The notes under the pieces: model-generated
Told to the model about the DNA's origin: nothing
The model's database searches: none
The model's input: the letters and a program-made list of their open reading frames with translations, nothing else
DNA from: Cereibacter sphaeroides
Lineage (GTDB): Bacteria > Pseudomonadota > Alphaproteobacteria > Rhodobacterales > Rhodobacteraceae
Reading direction: 5' to 3'
Length of the DNA: 64,000 nucleotides
Assembly (NCBI GenBank): GCA_003243455.1
Contig: QFQS01000001.1
Coordinates: 1,550,001 to 1,614,000 of the forward strand
Shown here: positions 51,272 to 61,311 of the stretch, in pieces
How positions within the stretch are numbered: position 1 is the stretch's first letter
Layout: each line of letters begins with the position of its first letter
Position numbers and translations under genes: made by a program

Positions 51272-51286
51272 GAACAAATAAGGAAC
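51272..51286 (-). promoter_or_regulatory. SOS box (LexA site) of the Y-family polymerase gene
   Basis: On the minus strand GTTC-N7-GTTC (plus strand GAACAAATAAGGAAC), exactly the LexA consensus reported for Rhodobacter and related alphaproteobacteria. It sits 36 bases before the polymerase ATG in an 80-base gap after pccA. Confidence 0.88.
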
Positions 51287-51331
51287 ATATGTCCAGCCCA
51301 GCCTTTGCCCTTTCGCCTGCGCCGCCAGGCC

Positions 51332-53335
<2,004 letters not shown>

Positions 53336-53338
53336 CAT

Positions 53339-53698
53339 GCCGCCTGAAGGTTCGCAGAACGAAAGCCTGCCATGGGCGCGGATATGTCCGCACAGATATT
53401 GTATCTATCCAACCCAGGCCCCCTCCCGCTTTCGCCATCGCGCATGATAGGGGACGTTCAAACGCGAAAAAACGCAAGAGCGGCCCAAGGTGGCTTTCCT
53501 GCACTTTAAGAAAAGAATGCGCCCGGCCTTGTTGGGACCGGGCAGTCTGAAAGGGGGAAGAAGTCTTGTCCGTGCCAAAAAGTCTGGCACAAACAGTTTG
53601 ATCAGGGATCATGACGGTTGAAAAGCCGACTTGGAACGCAAGCCTTACGCGTCCGCAGCATTCCGCGCGAGGACGCGGAAACCTGCGCGGAAAGATGC
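53339..53698. other. 360-base gap upstream of pccA, no gene
   Basis: No coding sequence supported. Two hairpins are seen: GCCCGG (53521-53526) with CCGGGC (53538-53543), followed on the minus strand by GCATTCTTTTCTT, a possible terminator for the genes at 53699-54304; and GTGCCA (53572-53577) with TGGCAC (53585-53590). The remaining bases probably hold the pccA promoter. Confidence 0.6.
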
Positions 53699-54094
53699 TC
53701 AGTCTTCGTTGTCCCAGTCTTCGTCAAAGACGTAAGGCTCGGCATCCTTTGCGAAAACCGCCGGGAACGAGGCCTCAGCGCGCTTTAGGTCGATGCGTAG
53801 CAGCGCCTCGTAATCCTGCGGATCGAACGGATCCTCGGCCGGGACGACCTCACGCCCGAACAGCCATGACAGCCGTCCCGCGTCCAGATTGCCACGCTCG
53901 AACGGTTCTTCACCGAAATGCGCCCAGAGCGCCGCTATAAAGGCTTCATCCGCCATGCGATCGCTGTATTTGCGGTCGCGATAGCGTTCACGCCTTATGA
54001 TCTTGGTCGGGCCTTCCTTGGCATTGGCGCGCCGGATCGTGAACTGATGATCGCTGCTGGGCAGACGACCTGGAAAACCGCGGTGCTTCAGCAT
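53699..54094 (-). CDS. Conserved hypothetical protein in the pcc cluster
   Basis: 131 residues, no signal or membrane segment. Basic N-terminal half (KIIRRERYRDRKYSDRMADE), a helical middle (FIAALWAHFGEEPFERGNLD) and a very acidic C terminus (VFDEDWDNED). Similar small genes are known between pccB and pccA in Rhodobacteraceae but lack a function. The ATG at 54094 has AAGAGGTG upstream; the in-frame start at 54160 lies in a hairpin region. Confidence 0.72.
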   Translation of the reverse strand: MLKHRGFPGRLPSSDHQFTIRRANAKEGPTKIIRRERYRDRKYSDRMADEAFIAALWAHFGEEPFERGNLDAGRLSWLFGREVVPAEDPFDPQDYEALLRIDLKRAEASFPAVFAKDAEPYVFDEDWDNED

Positions 54095-54125
54095 GTCGCA
54101 CCTCTTGTAGCGAAGGGAAGGAAAG

Positions 54126-54162
54126 GGGTGGGACGTCCCAATACTACCGGACCGCCCCACCC
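54126..54162 (-). terminator. Hairpin after the small lipoprotein gene
   Basis: GGGTGGGACGTCCC (54126-54139) and GGACCGCCCCACCC (54149-54162) pair over 14 positions with one mismatch and two G-U pairs, loop 9. It begins 8 bases after the lipoprotein stop on the minus strand and is followed by CTTTCCTTCCC, so termination is plausible but the T-tract is weak. Confidence 0.55.
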
Positions 54163-54169
54163 GCTCGGA

Positions 54170-54304
54170 TCACTTGTATTTGCCCGTATAGGTGGGTTCA
54201 GTCGTGATCGGTTCCTGAACCACAACGGTCTCTTGCGGCTTGGGCGCGCAGGCTGCCGCAAAGGCAACAAGGCAAAGCGCCGCAAGAATACGTGTGCTCG
54301 TCAT
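54170..54304 (-). CDS. Small lipoprotein
   Basis: 44 residues: MTSTRILAALCLVAFAAACA, then KPQETVVVQEPITTEPTYTG and KYK. The signal peptide ends in the lipobox FAAAC, so the mature protein is only about 25 residues, lipid-anchored, rich in Thr/Pro/Val. Start ATG 54304 with GGAG at the right distance (GGAGTAGAGG); ATG 54307 also possible. Function unknown. Same strand as pccB and pccA; similar tiny lipoproteins occur at this position in relatives. Confidence 0.85.
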   Translation of the reverse strand: MTSTRILAALCLVAFAAACAPKPQETVVVQEPITTEPTYTGKYK

Positions 54305-54438
54305 CATCCTCTACTCCATTTTCTTTGGGGGGCGGAAAGGGCAACGCATCGCCCTGCTTTCCCCGGTGCGAGGTCACGGCCGCTTGGGACGGGCCGCTCC
54401 GTACCATAGCGCATCGCGGCGGCGCTGCCCATGGCCCC

Positions 54439-54466
54439 GGTAACGAGAAATCGGCGATTTGTTACC
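54439..54466 (-). terminator. Hairpin after the DUF6497-type gene
   Basis: AAATCG (54448-54453) and GGTAAC (54439-54444) pair with CGATTT-GTTACC (54455-54466), leaving a GAG bulge (54445-54447): a 12-bp stem with a 1-base loop centre. It lies 22 bases downstream of the stop at 54489. No T-run, so a terminator or mRNA-end structure. A second stem (GGAAAGGGC near 54335 with GCCCTGCTTTCC) lies further on. Confidence 0.45.
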
Positions 54467-54488
54467 CGTCTACATCATGTCGCAAGTG

Positions 54489-54887
54489 CTAGAACGGCTC
54501 TTCGACGCAAACGCCGTCCACAAGGCTATAGGCGGAAAAAAATTGCGTCGCCTCGGGCGCAGCCTGACCAAACTCCAATGCGCGGTCCGCAAGAGAGATG
54601 ATGATCTGCTCGGGTCTCGGACCGGTGTTGGAAATCCGCGGCAGGGCGAAGTTCTGGCAAAGCCATGCCATGTCCGTCGCTGCGGTATCAAAGTCCACCG
54701 TTCCGCCTTCCTCGGCGATGCCGGGCGCCACGAAGCGAAAACGCATGGTCAACCCGGCCGGACCGGGCGCGTTCCAGACCACGTCCTGCAGTGTCAGCAC
54801 CTGGCCCGACGGAACGGCGATCTTCTCGTCGCTGCCCGCCATGGCCTGATCGCCCTCGGCGGGGGCTGCGGTTGCAACCTCGGTCAT
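54489..54887 (-). CDS. Conserved hypothetical protein, DUF6497-like
   Basis: 132 residues, cytoplasmic by appearance (no clear signal). Core VPSGQVLTLQDVVWNAPGPA, LTMRFRFVAPGIAEEGGTVD, and C-terminal EATQFFSAYSLVDGVCVEEPF. I recall this pattern from an uncharacterised Rhodobacteraceae family (DUF6497), partly named acetolactate synthase without reason. Start ATG 54887 has GGAGG upstream and overlaps the RidA stop by 4 bases. Confidence 0.7.
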   Translation of the reverse strand: MTEVATAAPAEGDQAMAGSDEKIAVPSGQVLTLQDVVWNAPGPAGLTMRFRFVAPGIAEEGGTVDFDTAATDMAWLCQNFALPRISNTGPRPEQIIISLADRALEFGQAAPEATQFFSAYSLVDGVCVEEPF

Positions 54888-55303
54888 GCGGCACCTCCGG
54901 GGCGACGCGCCACGCAATCGACCTCGACCAATGCGCCAACGGCAAGCGCTGTCACCCCCACGGTCGTGCGGGCGGGGCGGCGGTCGGGCGGGAAATAGCC
55001 CTGATAGACCTCATTGAAGGCCGCATAGTCGCGGTTGAATTCGGTCAGGAAGCAGCGGCATTGCAGCACATGCGACCAGTCGAGCCCTACCCCCTTCAGG
55101 ATCAGCGCCAGATTGTCCATGACCCGCCGGGTCTGCGCCTCGATCCCTTCCGGCAGCGCAGCGTCAGGCGCGGCGGGATCGGTCGGCATCTGGCCGGTCA
55201 GCATGACCCAGCCATCCGCCTCGACCGCATGGCTGAAGGGAGCCACAGGACGCGGGCCGTTCGAGATCATGTGAAAGATCGGAGGGTAACTTTCAGTCGT
55301 CAT
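54884..55303 (-). CDS. RidA family protein
   Basis: 139 residues of the YjgF/YER057c/UK114 fold. Motifs: GPRPVAPFSHAVEADGWVML and GQMPTDP near the N terminus, NLALILKGVGLDWSHVLQCR in the middle, and RPARTTVGVTALAVGALVEV (the conserved Arg/Thr of the ligand pocket and final strand). Archetypal RidA hydrolyses reactive enamine/imine intermediates; this subgroup may differ. It follows pccB by 11 bases, so probably the same transcript. Confidence 0.86.
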   Translation of the reverse strand: MTTESYPPIFHMISNGPRPVAPFSHAVEADGWVMLTGQMPTDPAAPDAALPEGIEAQTRRVMDNLALILKGVGLDWSHVLQCRCFLTEFNRDYAAFNEVYQGYFPPDRRPARTTVGVTALAVGALVEVDCVARRPGGAA

Positions 55304-55314
55304 GCAACCATGCC

Positions 55315-56844
55315 CTATAGCGGAATATTGTCGTGCTTTTTCCAAGGGTTCGACAACTTTTTCCCGCGCAGCGCGGCAAAGGCCCGAGCGATGCGGCGGC
55401 GGGTCGAATGGGGCATAATGACCTCGTCGATAAAGCCGCGTTCGGCTGCAACGAATGGCGTGGCAAAGCGGTCCTCATAGTCCTTTGTCCGCTGCGCGAT
55501 CTTGTCGGGGTCGCCTAGTTCGCTGCGATACAGGATCTCGACCGCCCCGCGCGCGCCCATCACCGCGACCTCAGCCGTGGGCCAGGCATAGTTGAAGTCG
55601 CCCCGCAGGTGCTTTGACGACATAACGTCATAGGCCCCGCCATAGGCCTTGCGCGTGATGACCGTGACCTTGGGCACCGTCGCCTCGCCAAAGGCGAAGA
55701 GCAGCTTCGCCCCGTGCTTGATGACGCCGCCATATTCCTGCGCCGTGCCCGGCAGAAAGCCCGGCACATCGACAAAGGTCAGGATCGGAATCTCGAAGGC
55801 ATCGCAGAACCGCACGAAACGGGCGGCCTTGCGAGAGGCGTCGATGTCCAGACAGCCCGCCAGCACCATCGGCTGGTTCGCGACCACGCCCACCGACTGC
55901 CCCTCGATCCGAATGAAGCCGGTGATGATATTCGCAGCGAAATCGCGCTGGATTTCAAAGAAGTCACCCTCATCCGCGACCTTCAGGATCAGCTCCTTCA
56001 TGTCGTAGGGCTGGTTCGGATTGTCGGGGATCAGGGTATCAAGGCTTGGCTCCAGCCGCGCCGGATCGTCGAAGAACGGCCTGACCGGAGCCTTCTCTCG
56101 GTTGTTCAGCGGCAAGAAATCGAACAGGCGGCGCGTCTCGGCAAGAGCTTCGACATCATTCTCGAAAGCGCCGTCGGCAACGGAGGACTTCTTCGTATGG
56201 GTCGAGGCACCACCCAGCTCTTCGGCAGTTACGACCTCATTCGTCACCGTCTTCACCACATCTGGTCCGGTCACGAACATGTAGGATGTATCCTTCACCA
56301 TGAAGATGAAGTCGGTCATGGCGGGTGAATAAACCGCCCCCCCTGCGCATGGCCCCATGATCAGGCTGATCTGCGGCACCACCCCGCTGGCCAGCACGTT
56401 GCGCTGGAACACGTCGGCATAGCCCGCAAGGCTCGCCACGCCCTCCTGGATACGTGCGCCGCCGGAATCGTTGATGCCGATGACGGGCGCGCCGTTCTGT
56501 ACGGCCATATCCATGATCTTGCAGATCTTCTGCGCATGCGTCTCGGACAGCGACCCGCCGAATACAGTGAAGTCCTGGCTAAAGACGTAGACCATTCGCC
56601 CGTTGATGGTGCCCCAGCCGGTGACCACGCCATCCCCCGCGGGGCGATCCTGCTCCATGCCGAAATCGGTGCAGCGATGCGCGACGAACATGTCGAATTC
56701 TTCGAACGAGCCTTCGTCCAGCAAAAGCTCGATCCGTTCTCGCGCGGTCAGCTTGCCCTTGGCGTGCTGGGCCTCAACCCGCCGCGAACCGCCGCCCGAA
56801 CGCGCGACCACACGGCGAGCTTCCAATTCTTCAAGGATATCCAT
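55315..56844 (-). CDS. pccB: Propionyl-CoA carboxylase beta subunit (carboxyltransferase)
   Basis: 509 residues. Carboxyltransferase fold in two halves: N domain with AKGKLTARERIELLLDEGSF, INDSGGARIQEGVASL and GPCAGGAVYSPAM (CoA oxyanion glycines), C domain with FVDVPGFLPGTAQEYGGVIK and TRKAYGGAYDVMSSKHLRGD. Complements PccA. Start ATG 56844; GTG 56847 is the alternative. First gene of the minus-strand run pccB-ridA-DUF6497-lipoprotein-hypothetical-pccA. Confidence 0.96.
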   Translation of the reverse strand: MDILEELEARRVVARSGGGSRRVEAQHAKGKLTARERIELLLDEGSFEEFDMFVAHRCTDFGMEQDRPAGDGVVTGWGTINGRMVYVFSQDFTVFGGSLSETHAQKICKIMDMAVQNGAPVIGINDSGGARIQEGVASLAGYADVFQRNVLASGVVPQISLIMGPCAGGAVYSPAMTDFIFMVKDTSYMFVTGPDVVKTVTNEVVTAEELGGASTHTKKSSVADGAFENDVEALAETRRLFDFLPLNNREKAPVRPFFDDPARLEPSLDTLIPDNPNQPYDMKELILKVADEGDFFEIQRDFAANIITGFIRIEGQSVGVVANQPMVLAGCLDIDASRKAARFVRFCDAFEIPILTFVDVPGFLPGTAQEYGGVIKHGAKLLFAFGEATVPKVTVITRKAYGGAYDVMSSKHLRGDFNYAWPTAEVAVMGARGAVEILYRSELGDPDKIAQRTKDYEDRFATPFVAAERGFIDEVIMPHSTRRRIARAFAALRGKKLSNPWKKHDNIPL

Positions 56845-57007
56845 CACCTGCCCGCTCTGCCTCTGCCTGCCACACAGTAACTGCCGCTTCCGGTCAGAAA
56901 AGCGGATTTATGCGCAGCGTGACAGGTTTTTCTGGCGACCGGCGCGCTGGCCTCTTTGCCCGTGCGGATGTATTCGGCGATCTGCAAACCCCACGCGAGT
57001 TTCCGGC

Positions 57008-57361
57008 ATGACCAGCCTTTCCGTTCCCGTCATCACCATAGGGCTTCTGATCCTGTCGAACGTCTTCATGACCTTTGCATGGTATGGCCACCTGAAGTTC
57101 ACCTCCTACCCACTATGGATCGTGATCCTTGTGAGCTGGGGCATCGCGTTCTTTGAGTATGTGCTGCAGGTGCCCGCAAACCGCATCGGGCACGGCCATT
57201 TCTCGGCCGCCGAACTGAAAACGATACAAGAGGTCATCACCCTGTCGGTCTTCGCGATCTTTTCGGTGCTGTATCTGAAAGAGCCGTTACAATGGAACCA
57301 TGCCGTCGGCTTCGCTTTCATCGCCTTCGGCGCCTTCTTCATCTTCCACAAGTGGACCTGA
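57008..57361 (+). CDS. DMT/DUF486 family small membrane protein
   Basis: 117 residues, four hydrophobic helices: VITIGLLILSNVFMTFAWYG, WIVILVSWGIAFFEYVLQVP, LSVFAIFSVLYL, and AVGFAFIAFGAFFIF. The N-rich PANRIGHGHFSAAELKTIQE between helices is diagnostic of DUF486. Small multidrug-like membrane protein with no assigned substrate. The true start is ATG 57008; the frame is open upstream across the divergent pccB start. The 163 bases between hold no other gene. Confidence 0.85.
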   Translation: MTSLSVPVITIGLLILSNVFMTFAWYGHLKFTSYPLWIVILVSWGIAFFEYVLQVPANRIGHGHFSAAELKTIQEVITLSVFAIFSVLYLKEPLQWNHAVGFAFIAFGAFFIFHKWT

Positions 57362-57436
57362 AGGCCCGGCTCTCTTGGCGCCAGCGGACGCCCGGCGGTG
57401 GACAAAAGCGACCGCGCACCATAGCAGACAGGTAAG

Positions 57437-58654
57437 ATGACCTCGCTTCCGCAAACACGCTACCTGAACCGCAGGACGCCCCCGCATATCTCAACGCTGA
57501 TCCTGATCGCAGGGCTGGCGGCGCTGTCGCTGAACATCTTCCTGCCCTCGCTGTCCCAGATGGCCGCATATTTCGGCGTGCCCTATGCCACTATGCAGCT
57601 GTCGGTATCGCTGTATCTGGCATCGACGGCGGTGCTTCAGATATTCATCGGTCCCATCTCTGACCGCTTTGGCCGCAGGCCGGTCATGCTGGTGGCCTCT
57701 GCGATTTTCACCGCAGCGACCATCGGCGCGATCGTTGCGCCAAACTTTGGCATCTTCCTGACCTGCCGCCTGTTGCAGTCGATCATCGCGACCGGCTTCG
57801 TGCTATCGCGCGCCGTGGTGCGCGATATGGTGGCGCAAGATCAGGCCGCTTCGATGATCGGCTATGTCACCATGGGCATGTCGGTCGTCCCGATGATCGG
57901 CCCGGTCATCGGCGGCGCGCTGGATGAGGCTTTCGGCTGGCAGGCGAGTTTCATCCTGCTCGCCGTGGGCGGTACCGGACTTTGGGCACTGGTCTGGGCC
58001 GATCACGGCGAGACCAACCGGCGCAGCGGCAGCAGCCTGAGCGAGCAGATCCGCGAATACCCCGAGCTTTTGCGGTCGCAGCGGTTCTGGGGCTATTGCC
58101 TGTCGGCGGCGCTCGCCTCGGGCGCCTTCTTTGCCTACCTGGGCGGCGCGCCCTTCGTGGGGACCGAGATATTCCATCTCGACCCCGCCATGCTGGGCTT
58201 CTACTTCGGTGCGCCTGCGCTTGGCTACATGGCGGGCAACTACCTGACCGGGCGCTATTCGGTGCGTGCGGGCATCAACCGGATGATCCTGGCCGGAACC
58301 ATCCTGACGACTGTGGGACTGCTGGTGTTGCTGTTGCTTGCACTGGCCGGGCTGTTCACGCCCGCAATCTTCTTCGGCCTGGTCATCACGGTGGGCCTTG
58401 GCAACGGCATGATGCTGCCAAGCGCCAATGCCGGGATGCTGTCGGTGCGCCCGCTGCTGGCCGGGTCCGCCGCGGGTCTGGGCGGGGCATTCACCATTGG
58501 CGGCGGCGCGATCCTGTCGGCCATGGCCAGCGCGATGCTCGGGCCCAACTCCGGCGCGGTGCCGCTGATCCTGCTGATGCTCGTCAGCTCGGCCCTGTCG
58601 ATCCTGTCGATCCTGTGGGTCATCCGGCGCGAGCGTCAGCTGGCGGCGAAGTAA
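57437..58654 (+). CDS. Bcr/CflA-type multidrug MFS transporter
   Basis: 405 residues, twelve helices. Motif A in loop 2-3 is GPISDRFGRRPVMLVAS (G-x3-D-R-x-G-R-R), and helix 5 has motif C-like MSVVPMIGPVIGGALDEAFG, diagnostic of drug:H+ antiporters. Bcr/CflA members export bicyclomycin, chloramphenicol or sulfonamides; the real substrate here is unknown. The stop lies one base from the end of the convergent betA gene. Confidence 0.88.
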   Translation: MTSLPQTRYLNRRTPPHISTLILIAGLAALSLNIFLPSLSQMAAYFGVPYATMQLSVSLYLASTAVLQIFIGPISDRFGRRPVMLVASAIFTAATIGAIVAPNFGIFLTCRLLQSIIATGFVLSRAVVRDMVAQDQAASMIGYVTMGMSVVPMIGPVIGGALDEAFGWQASFILLAVGGTGLWALVWADHGETNRRSGSSLSEQIREYPELLRSQRFWGYCLSAALASGAFFAYLGGAPFVGTEIFHLDPAMLGFYFGAPALGYMAGNYLTGRYSVRAGINRMILAGTILTTVGLLVLLLLALAGLFTPAIFFGLVITVGLGNGMMLPSANAGMLSVRPLLAGSAAGLGGAFTIGGGAILSAMASAMLGPNSGAVPLILLMLVSSALSILSILWVIRRERQLAAK

Positions 58655-58655
58655 C

Positions 58656-60308
58656 TCAGCGCTGTGCCGTCGCCCAACGGGGGTTGACCAGAGGCTCCAG
58701 ATTCAGCGGTGCGAGCGGCTGCTTGCCCAGCACGTGATCGGCGGCCTTCTCACCCACCATGATCGACGGCGCATTCAGGTTGCCGTTCGTTATCCGCGGG
58801 AAGATCGAGCTGTCGGCGACCCGCAGGCCCTCGACGCCGATCACCCGGCATTCTGCGTCCACCACCGCCATCGGGTCGTCCCGCCGACCCATGCGCGCCG
58901 TGCCGCAGGGATGATAGGCGCTTTCGGCGTGATCGCGAATGAATGCGTCCAGCTCGGCATCGCTCTGCACCGCCTGCCCCGGCTGGATCTCGTGCTTCAC
59001 GAAGGGCTTCATCGCCTCCTGATCGAAGACTTCGCGCGTTAGCCGGATACAGGCGCGGAAATCCTCCCAATCCTCGGGATGCGACATGTAGTTGAACCGG
59101 ATCACTGGCGATGCGTTCGGGTCGGACGACCGCAGCGTCACCGCGCCACGCGATTTCGACCGCATCGGCCCGACGTGAACCTGGAACCCATGGCCCTCTG
59201 CCGCCGCCTTGCCGTCATAGCGCACGGCGATGGGCAGGAAGTGATACTGGATGTCGGGATAGTCCACGCCGGGCTTGGACCGGATGAACGCGCAGGCCTC
59301 GAACTGGTTCGACGCGCCAAGGCCGGTGCCGGTGAACAGCCATTGCGCCCCGATGGTCGCCTTCCCCCACAGGTTCCAGTGCTTGTAGAGCGTGATCGGC
59401 TGGCGCGAGGCGAACTGCAGATACAGTTCCAGATGATCCTGCAGGTTCGCGCCCACACCGGGGCGATCCGCCGCCACCGCGATCCCATGTTCGACCAGAT
59501 GCGCAGCAGGGCCGATCCCGGACAGCATCAGAAGCTTCGGCGAGTTGATCGACGATGCCGCCAGCACCACCTCGCGCCGCGCCGGGATGACTTTTACCGT
59601 GCCGCCCTGCAGCACTTCGACGCCTGTCGCCCGGCCATTCTCGATGACGACCTTCCGCGCCAGCGCCCGAACAAGCTGCACATTGCCGCGCTTCATCGCC
59701 GGACGCAGATAGGCATTGGCCGCGGACCAGCGCCGACCCTTCCAGATCGTCGCCTCCATCGGACCAAAGCCCTCTTGCGCCTGCCCGTTGTAGTCGTCGG
59801 TCACGGGGTATCCCGCCTGCCGCCCCGCCTCGATAAATGCGTTGAACAGGGGGTTCGCCCGCGGACCGCGTGTGATGTGCAAAGGCCCGCTGTCGCCGCG
59901 CCAGTCGGCATCGCCCCGGTCGCCGTGCCAATGCTCCATCCGTTTGAAGTAGGGCAGGACGTCGGCATAGGCCCAGCCTGCCGCGCCCTCATCCGCCCAA
60001 TGGTCGAAGTCACGCGCGTGGCCGCGCACATAGACCATGCCGTTGATGCTGGATGACCCCCCGATGACCTTGCCGCGCGGGGTCGCCAGCACACGGTTGC
60101 CCAGATTCGGCTCGGGCTCGGTGCGCAGGCCCCAGTCGTAGATGCCCATGTTCATGGGATAGCTGAGCGCCGCCGGCATCTGGATGAACGGCCCGGCATC
60201 GCTGCCGCCATGCTCGATCACCGTGACCTTCAACCCCGCTTCGGACAGCCGATAAGCCATGGCGCATCCCGCCGACCCTGCCCCTACAATGACCACATCT
60301 GCCGTCAT
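58656..60308 (-). CDS. betA: Choline dehydrogenase (GMC oxidoreductase)
   Basis: 550 residues. FAD-binding ADVVIVGAGSAGCAMAYRLS at the N terminus, GMC signature 1 region ATPRGKVIGGSSSINGMVYV, signature 2 ASSINSPKLLMLSGIG, and the C-terminal catalytic HPCGTARMG and TNGNLNAPSIMVGEKAADHV (His and Asn). BetA oxidises choline to betaine aldehyde and further to glycine betaine at the membrane. Start ATG 60308 with GGAGTAAGG. Last gene of betI-betC-dehydratase-betA. Confidence 0.92.
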   Translation of the reverse strand: MTADVVIVGAGSAGCAMAYRLSEAGLKVTVIEHGGSDAGPFIQMPAALSYPMNMGIYDWGLRTEPEPNLGNRVLATPRGKVIGGSSSINGMVYVRGHARDFDHWADEGAAGWAYADVLPYFKRMEHWHGDRGDADWRGDSGPLHITRGPRANPLFNAFIEAGRQAGYPVTDDYNGQAQEGFGPMEATIWKGRRWSAANAYLRPAMKRGNVQLVRALARKVVIENGRATGVEVLQGGTVKVIPARREVVLAASSINSPKLLMLSGIGPAAHLVEHGIAVAADRPGVGANLQDHLELYLQFASRQPITLYKHWNLWGKATIGAQWLFTGTGLGASNQFEACAFIRSKPGVDYPDIQYHFLPIAVRYDGKAAAEGHGFQVHVGPMRSKSRGAVTLRSSDPNASPVIRFNYMSHPEDWEDFRACIRLTREVFDQEAMKPFVKHEIQPGQAVQSDAELDAFIRDHAESAYHPCGTARMGRRDDPMAVVDAECRVIGVEGLRVADSSIFPRITNGNLNAPSIMVGEKAADHVLGKQPLAPLNLEPLVNPRWATAQR

Positions 60309-60312
60309 AACC

Positions 60313-61311
60313 TTACTCCGTCCCGACAAGGGCGACAAAGCGGTCAAGCGCCACGTTGCCTCCCGTCGCAAAAATCACCACGGTCTTTCCCGTCACCGGC
60401 ACGGCGCGTTCCAGCGCAGCGGCAATCGCCACCGCCCCCGAAGGCTCCAGCACCAGCTTCAGCCGCTCGAAGGCAAAACGCATCGCGCGGGCGATGGCGC
60501 GGTCCCCGACCGTCACACCGCGAACGCCCGCCGCACGCGCGGCGGCAAGCGGTGCCGCACCGGGCATCGTCGCCTGAAGCGCATCCGCGATGGTTGAAGA
60601 GGTTCCCGCCACGCGCTGCTGTTCGCCCATGTCCAGCGAAAGACCCATGCCGTTATAGCCTTCGGGTTCCGCCGCCCATATCGCCGTCGCCGGATCGGCG
60701 TGATGCAGCGACAGCGCCACTCCACCCATCAATCCGCCGCCACCAACGGGGCAGATCGCGACATCGGCCACTGCCCCGGCCTCCTTGAGCTGCTCCAGCG
60801 CTTCGATCCCCGCCCCTGCCTGACCAGCGACGATCAGCGGATCGTCGAAGGGATGCAGCAGCGTCAGCCCATCCCGCGCGGCCAGATCGCGCGCCAAGGC
60901 CGACGCGACCTCTTCGCGCGGCCGGTCGCCATGCTGCGACAGCACGACCTTCGCCCCCAGCGCCGCGGTCGCCTCGCGCTTCATCGCAGGGGCATCCTCT
61001 GGCATCACGATGGTGACGGGAATGCCCAAGCTACGGCCTGCCGCCGCCAGCCCTTGCGCGAAATTGCCCGAGGAAAAGGCGATGACGCCTCGCGCGCGCT
61101 CTTGCGGCGTCAGGCAAGACAGCCGCCAGTATGCCCCGCGCAGCTTGAACGAACCCGTCGATTGCAGGCTTTCCGCCTTGACGAACGCACGCGCCGCTCC
61201 GGTCGCGCGCGCCAAGGCCTCGCTTTCGATCAGAGGAGTGCGCTGCGTCGCGAGGCGCGTAACCGCATAGGCCGCCGCCAGCTCCTGACGTGTCGGGACG
61301 GCCACGGACAT
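60313..61311 (-). CDS. PLP-dependent threonine/serine dehydratase-like protein
   Basis: 332 residues, PLP fold type II. The PLP lysine is in STGSFKLRGAYWRL (about 56), the phosphate-binding loop is VGGGGLMGGVALSL, and the last strand carries FATGGNVAL. Homologues dehydrate threonine or serine, or racemise serine. It stands between betC and betA with 1- and 4-base spacing, where betB (betaine aldehyde dehydrogenase) is found in Sinorhizobium. A role in choline catabolism, e.g. on serine or hydroxyectoine-type intermediates, is inference. ATG 61311 preferred to GTG 61314. Confidence 0.85.
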   Translation of the reverse strand: MSVAVPTRQELAAAYAVTRLATQRTPLIESEALARATGAARAFVKAESLQSTGSFKLRGAYWRLSCLTPQERARGVIAFSSGNFAQGLAAAGRSLGIPVTIVMPEDAPAMKREATAALGAKVVLSQHGDRPREEVASALARDLAARDGLTLLHPFDDPLIVAGQAGAGIEALEQLKEAGAVADVAICPVGGGGLMGGVALSLHHADPATAIWAAEPEGYNGMGLSLDMGEQQRVAGTSSTIADALQATMPGAAPLAAARAAGVRGVTVGDRAIARAMRFAFERLKLVLEPSGAVAIAAALERAVPVTGKTVVIFATGGNVALDRFVALVGTE

